45,113 nucleotides of DNA from DATAXP01 sp036272935 (GTDB lineage Bacteria; Planctomycetota; Planctomycetia; Pirellulales; PNKZ01): positions 1 through 45,113 of the forward strand of contig DATAXP010000081.1 in NCBI GenBank assembly GCA_036272935.1, given 5' to 3'. Each line of letters opens with the position of its first letter. Position 1 is the first letter of the stretch. This document shows, in pieces, positions 41,241 to 45,113 of the stretch. The position numbers and the translations under genes were made by a program. Below the pieces are notes generated by a model. The model saw nothing but the letters and a program-made list of their open reading frames with translations, ran no database searches and was not told the origin of the DNA.

Positions 41241-42572
41241 TCACTGGCGATCGCTACTAACACTCGCAGGTTCCGGCCAGGGATAGAGCACGAACGGCGT
41301 GCCACTGGGCTGATGCGCTCCCTTTTTGTTGTCTGTTGCGGGGCAGACGTTCGTGCCAGATTGGAAGAACAACCCGAGGCACAGGGAACACATGCTCCAG
41401 CCGTTTTGACCAGTGCCGGCGTCCGGCGGCCACCAACTGGAAATGCTCGACCATTGTAAGAAATAAGTGCTCCCGTTGGCGGCCGAATGGCCTCGTCCTT
41501 GCTTCTGCACTCCATGGCCAGGGCCGACCGCGGGATGGACGGGACAAACACCTTCACCTTCGCTGGCGGCAAACAAGCCTTGACACTTCTGGCATCGGGC
41601 CCACCCGCCGTCCATGGCCCAGATGTTCCACCAATTCGCCTTCGCCGGATCGAGGTTGCTCGTCACAGCATAGTTGAACGAGTTCGCGCTCGAATGGGCA
41701 CCTCCCGCTGGGCAGTGGTCGCTGCCGCTACTTCCGGTATAGGCCAGCGCGCCGCACTTCTTGCACCACCGCCAGTTCTGTTCGGCGCGACTCTGCGCGT
41801 TGACGCCCGCATTGCGGGCCCAGATGTTCCCCTCGACGAATCGAAAAAACGGATCGTGCGTGTGCATGCCGCGATTGACCCACAAGTCGAAGATGCGCGC
41901 CTGGGCCTCGGGGTTGTAACTCGAAAATGGCTTCGTGCCCCCTTTTGGATCGTAAACGTCGCTGCCCAGCGTGTAGGCGATCTGCGTGCCGATCATGTCG
42001 CACAGCAACCCGGGGAGAAACGACGAATTGTTGAGCTGCCACACATGCGTCAGCTCGTGCAGCAGCACCTGTCCCGGCTGCTCGACTCCGTACCGCCAAC
42101 CCAGCGGATTCGCGTAGCTGTCCTTGCCGATGTTGATCACGAACTGCGCCGCGACATTCGGGACCGTGAACGGGCGGCCGTTGAGGCCGCTCATATCGGT
42201 GAGCACGATCCGGTTGATCGCCGGCAGCGTATTGTTGAACGCCTTCTGGACGTAGGCCTATTCCGCCGGGGTCAGATTCCGGCTGTTGATGAACACGTTC
42301 ACCGCGGCGCCGGCCGCATAACCTGGTGCGGCCACCGCAGCCAGGTTGTCGGGATTGATGAGGGCGCTCATCGTGAACCCCGAGTACCACTCGATAATCA
42401 GCTCGCTACCGGAAACGATCGCGGCGACAAATCCGCCCGCCCCTTTGAGCGGCCCCGTGATGAAGTTGACGAAATCCTGAAAGTCGTGCTCGACGCCGTC
42501 AACGAACGAGGTGATGGCCTGCCCGATCGCCTTGGCCGCATCGGAAAGTCATTGGCCGAGATTGAAGCCCAT
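41241..42572 (-). pseudogene. Metalloprotease-like gene with three Cys-rich modules, broken by two stop codons
   Basis: From the ATG at 42572 (AGGG 6 bases upstream) one frame runs 444 codons to 41241, interrupted only by TGA at 42549-42551 and TAG at 42258-42260. Around both stops the frame reads on as coherent protein (MGFNLGQ, then LSDAAKAIGQAITSF; NSRNLTPAE, then AYVQKAFNNTLPAIN). Each is one base from a sensible codon (TGG and CAG). An HExxH zinc motif, LLHELTHVWQ, lies at about 42036-42065. Three repeats of the type W-x2-C-x2-C-x2-L...CP...H follow (about 41774-41658, 41606-41451 and 41402-41283). The start signal is intact. No signal peptide is visible. A truncated protein from the GTG at 42206 is possible and would keep the HExxH motif. 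Confidence 0.75.
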
Positions 42573-42778
42573 CGTCTACCCTGCCGTTTCTGCCGACGAG
42601 GTGCCGCCATCAACCAGTCGGCCACAAAGAATGCTGGGCTGGGTGAAATTACTCCACCGCGATAGGTGGTTTCGGTGAAGTTTCGCAGGTACGCCGGGCA
42701 ATGCAAATCATTTTTTTGTCAAATCTTCATGAAGCGCGCCGACAGGGCAGCGCAGCCGATCGCAGGTCGCCTCTGAGC

Positions 42779-42804
42779 GTGGCATGGTCGGGAGACCGTG
42801 CCAC
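42779..42804. repeat. GTGGCA palindrome, possible sulfatase terminator
   Basis: GTGGCATGGTC-GGGA-GACCGTGCCAC forms an 11-bp stem (one G-T pair). It lies 15 bp beyond the sulfatase stop codon in its direction. There is no T-tract immediately after it; a T-run lies about 60 bp further on (42711-42718). Confidence 0.6.
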
Positions 42805-42819
42805 AACGGGTTGCAACCC

Positions 42820-44832
42820 TCATTCGTCCGCTGCGCGGGAAATCCACTGCACGGCGTCGGCGATCACGACCTTCGTCGGGTCGGTTCCGTCGTTGGCAAT
42901 TCGCACCCAGCCGCCGCGGCCTGCTTCGAAGCGGAACGTTCCCAGCGTGCGGAACAGCCGGTCGTGTTCGGGCACCGACTGCTGGTCGATCCGCACGGTC
43001 GTTTCGCCGTCGGCATGGTGGATCGTCACTGGCGTGTTGGTGGCGCGGCGAACGTTGTAGCAGTGCGCCAGTCGCACCTCGTACATGCCGGCGCGCGGCA
43101 AGTCGGGGATGAATGTCGCCGACTTTTGCCCCTTGTCGGTTTTCTGATCGTGCAGATAACCCAGCCCGACATAAGGCGGCGTGTGCGTCGAGTATTGCCA
43201 TGCGCCGATCAGCTTGGCGGCGGTGTCGTCGACCACGATTCCCGGCAACGAACTCGCCTCGGCGACGATGAACGGCACCAGCGCCGGATTATCGACCTCG
43301 CCGGAAGCGTGTGAGTTGGCCACCGCCTCGGGATGCGGCGCGAGGCTTGCCACCGCCGGCCGCGTATGCCCCGCGTCGCGCTGCTGGTCGAGGAGCGCTT
43401 GCAAGCGCGCGGCGACGTCGGCACGTTCAGCCAGCACGTCGTGCTCTTCTCGCGGATCGTCGGCAAGGTTGAACAGTTGCGGCTTCGCTTCCCTGGCCAA
43501 AACCTTGACGATCCGTGGCGGCACCCCCGGCGCGAGTTTCCCTTCGATGTATTTCCATCCCCCTTGGCGAATCGCGAAGTTGCCGTGGCAACTGTGATCG
43601 ATCATGCTCGCGCGGATCGGCCGGTGCCCCGTGCCAAGCCATGCGGGCAAGATGCTGTAGCTGTCCTCGGCCCCCTGCGACGGCTCGGGCAGCGCGTAGC
43701 CGACGATCGCCGCCACGGTGGCCAGCGTATCGACCGCGCTGATCATTTCATCGCAGGTGCTGCCGGCAGGCACAAAGCCTGGCCAACGCACCAGGTACGG
43801 CACCCGGAAACCCCCCTCGTACACGTGTACTTTGCCGTCGCGGAACGATCCGTTGGGTTTGAAGCCCCGCTCGACGGCAACCGTTTCCTCGCGCTGTTGA
43901 TTCAAGGCATACACGCCGCCGTTGTCGCTGGTGAACAGCACCAACGTGTTCTCGGCCAGCCCGCGGCGATCGAGCGCCTCAAGCACCCGGCCAACGGAGC
44001 GATCCAGCTCATGAATCCAGTCGCCGAAGGCGCCAAGGCTGCTCGTATCGCGTGTCGCTGCCGAGGGAGTGATCGGCGTGTGTACCGCTACCGGCGTGTA
44101 GTATAGGAAGAACGGCTCACCAGGTTTTTGCTCGTCGATCCATGCGACGGCGCGATCGGTCAAGGTTGGCATCACCTGGTCGTCGACGCGCTGCGGAGCA
44201 TCGAGCCCCAGGAACTTGCCTCCTTTCCACTGACGATCGGCAGGCTTCAACTCCGAGGATCGCAGGCCGAACACGTGGTCGTTCTCGACGTACACACCGG
44301 TCAGGTCGCCGTGGTTCGACGGCACGCCGAAGTGGTAATCGAACCCGATGTCGAGCGGTCCGGGGCGCAGGGAGCCGGTGTAATCGGCCTTGCCGCTGCC
44401 GTAGCCGAGATGCCACTTGCCGATCGCCGCCGTGCGGTAGCCCAGCGTTTTCAGCATCGACGCCAACGTCAGCCGCCCCGGCTCGATCAACGGCGGGGCC
44501 GAGTACGGCAGCGTCTCGAACTTCAACGAGGTCCGCCAGCAGTAGCGGCCCGTGAGCAGCGAATAGCGCGTCGGCGTGCAGACGCTCGACGTGGTGTTGG
44601 CGTCGGTGAATCGCCGCCCCTCGCGCGCCAGCCGATCGATCGCCGGCGTGCGGATCATCGCCTCATCAGCCCCGTAGCAGTTCAGGCTGCCCCAGCCCAG
44701 GTCATCCGCAAGGATCACGACGATGTTCGGCCGAAGCGTTGGCTTGGCGGAATCGTCGGCGACGGCAGGCGCTACTGATGCGATGACGATTAGCGCCGCG
44801 ACAAATGAACGTTCAATGGGCGAGGAGAGCAT
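42820..44832 (-). CDS. Secreted arylsulfatase with C-terminal golvesin/xanthan-lyase CBM-like domain
   Basis: I chose the ATG at 44832 (MLSSPIERSFVAALIVIASVAPAVADD), which gives a proper signal peptide; an in-frame start at 44877 is 15 codons longer. The 670-residue S1-type sulfatase has N-terminal metal ligands in VVILADDLGWG. The formylglycine motif is CTPTR (Cys85), with downstream catalytic sites GKWHLG, VHTPITPS and TSDNGG. The last about 130 residues (GIVVDDTAAKLIGAWQYST, VRLAHCYNVRRATNTPVTI) are a domain seen in golvesin and xanthan lyase that binds glycan. It is suited to desulfating marine-type polysaccharides. It is flanked by the broken metalloprotease gene and an insertion sequence end. 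Confidence 0.93.
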   Translation of the reverse strand: MLSSPIERSFVAALIVIASVAPAVADDSAKPTLRPNIVVILADDLGWGSLNCYGADEAMIRTPAIDRLAREGRRFTDANTTSSVCTPTRYSLLTGRYCWRTSLKFETLPYSAPPLIEPGRLTLASMLKTLGYRTAAIGKWHLGYGSGKADYTGSLRPGPLDIGFDYHFGVPSNHGDLTGVYVENDHVFGLRSSELKPADRQWKGGKFLGLDAPQRVDDQVMPTLTDRAVAWIDEQKPGEPFFLYYTPVAVHTPITPSAATRDTSSLGAFGDWIHELDRSVGRVLEALDRRGLAENTLVLFTSDNGGVYALNQQREETVAVERGFKPNGSFRDGKVHVYEGGFRVPYLVRWPGFVPAGSTCDEMISAVDTLATVAAIVGYALPEPSQGAEDSYSILPAWLGTGHRPIRASMIDHSCHGNFAIRQGGWKYIEGKLAPGVPPRIVKVLAREAKPQLFNLADDPREEHDVLAERADVAARLQALLDQQRDAGHTRPAVASLAPHPEAVANSHASGEVDNPALVPFIVAEASSLPGIVVDDTAAKLIGAWQYSTHTPPYVGLGYLHDQKTDKGQKSATFIPDLPRAGMYEVRLAHCYNVRRATNTPVTIHHADGETTVRIDQQSVPEHDRLFRTLGTFRFEAGRGGWVRIANDGTDPTKVVIADAVQWISRAADE

Positions 44833-44972
44833 GGAGTCACTTCGGAACACGGATGCCCCTTCGGTTGAAACACTCAATGATCGGCCGCTGCTGGCCGAGC
44901 GTCAACTTCTGCGATGCATTGCGGAGGATCACGAAAGCACAAAAGGGTGAAACCCCGGAACGGCAATTTCGT

Positions 44973-44997
44973 GAGTTATGGTCAAAAGTTGTTGATG
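44973..44997. repeat. Candidate end (inverted repeat) of an IS256-type element
   Basis: GAGTTATGGTCAAAAGTTGT, followed by TGATG, lies 9 bp outside the stop of the partial transposase. The position and the CAAAAGTTGT core fit an IS256-family terminal inverted repeat. The other end is outside the window, so this is unverified. Confidence 0.4.
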
Positions 44998-45006
44998 AAG
45001 AAGATT

Positions 45007-45113
45007 TCAGGCGGCGGCGACTTGTGGTTTGATTCCGTCGTTGAATTGGACTCCGGCGATGACATCGGGCAGCAGCTTCGATCCGTTCAGTAGTCGCCAA
45101 TGTTTGGCGGCGG
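45007..45113 (-). mobile_element. C-terminal end of an IS256-family (mutator-type) transposase, cut by the window edge
   Basis: The minus strand from the right edge reads KHWRLLNGSKLLPDVIAGVQ, then FNDGIKPQVAAA and TGA (stop at 45007-45009). This resembles the C-terminal tail of IS256-family transposases (KxWRxLxGxxLLPxVIxGVxFxDG). Only 35 residues are visible, so intactness of the element is unknown. Confidence 0.65.

Noticed and set aside
42258..42551. Programmed recoding (selenocysteine or readthrough) at the two stops
   Set aside because: Two different stop codons, no Cys-like context at the TGA and no obvious downstream hairpin; nonsense mutation is simpler, though not excluded.

Overview
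The window looks like chromosome of a high-GC planctomycete, probably of the Pirellula lineage. This is inferred from gene content, not from a marker gene. The supporting features are a formylglycine-type sulfatase with a C-terminal carbohydrate-binding-like domain, a secreted DUF1080/DUF2961 protein, an SMP-30/esterase fusion, GH57 glucanotransferases, a K+-independent membrane pyrophosphatase, mostly short transcription units on alternating strands, and many different palindromic intergenic repeats. About 33 genes are supported, plus one tRNA, two pseudogenes and the end of an insertion sequence at the right edge.

Left part (1-18 kb). A leftward group reads CinA-like protein, hybrid histidine kinase, then a response regulator fused to an anti-sigma-type ATPase. 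Rightward genes follow for an MFS exporter, a proton-pumping pyrophosphatase and a phosphomannose-isomerase-like cupin. Next come a small EF-hand protein, a UdgX-type uracil-DNA binding protein, a divergent shikimate dehydrogenase and the DUF1080/DUF2961 protein. The agmatine-to-putrescine pair aguB-aguA is translationally coupled and convergent with the DUF1080 gene. A bioD gene follows.

Middle part (18-36 kb). An alpha-glucan block on the minus strand holds two GH57 enzymes, a GalT-family nucleotidyltransferase between them, and a glycogen synthase. A DUF268 methyltransferase-like gene and a UbiA-type prenyltransferase lie inside the block. After it come a DUF488 gene, a secreted VOC protein, tRNA-Arg(CCT), a fatty-acid-hydroxylase-like membrane protein, a decayed ynfA, a KimA-like APC permease, a periplasmic glutathione peroxidase, the SMP-30/esterase fusion and hisF.

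Right part (36-45 kb). A rightward set encodes a PilT-like ATPase, a membrane-anchored GspE/PilB paralogue whose ATP-binding motifs have decayed, and a CvpA-like membrane protein. This set is the best candidate for an undescribed machine. It is followed by a MntA/HepT (MNT-HEPN) toxin-antitoxin pair, a metalloprotease-like gene with three Cys-rich repeats broken by two in-frame stop codons, a sulfatase, and the C-terminal end of an IS256-type transposase.

A theme across the window is that dispersed palindromic repeats touch genes directly. One is inserted in frame in a signal peptide (13.4 kb), one forms the N-terminus of aguA (16.7 kb) and one supplies the stop codon of the MFS gene (7.1 kb). 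All calls come from reading the sequence without database searches. Residue numbers are hand-counted, and approximate where marked.
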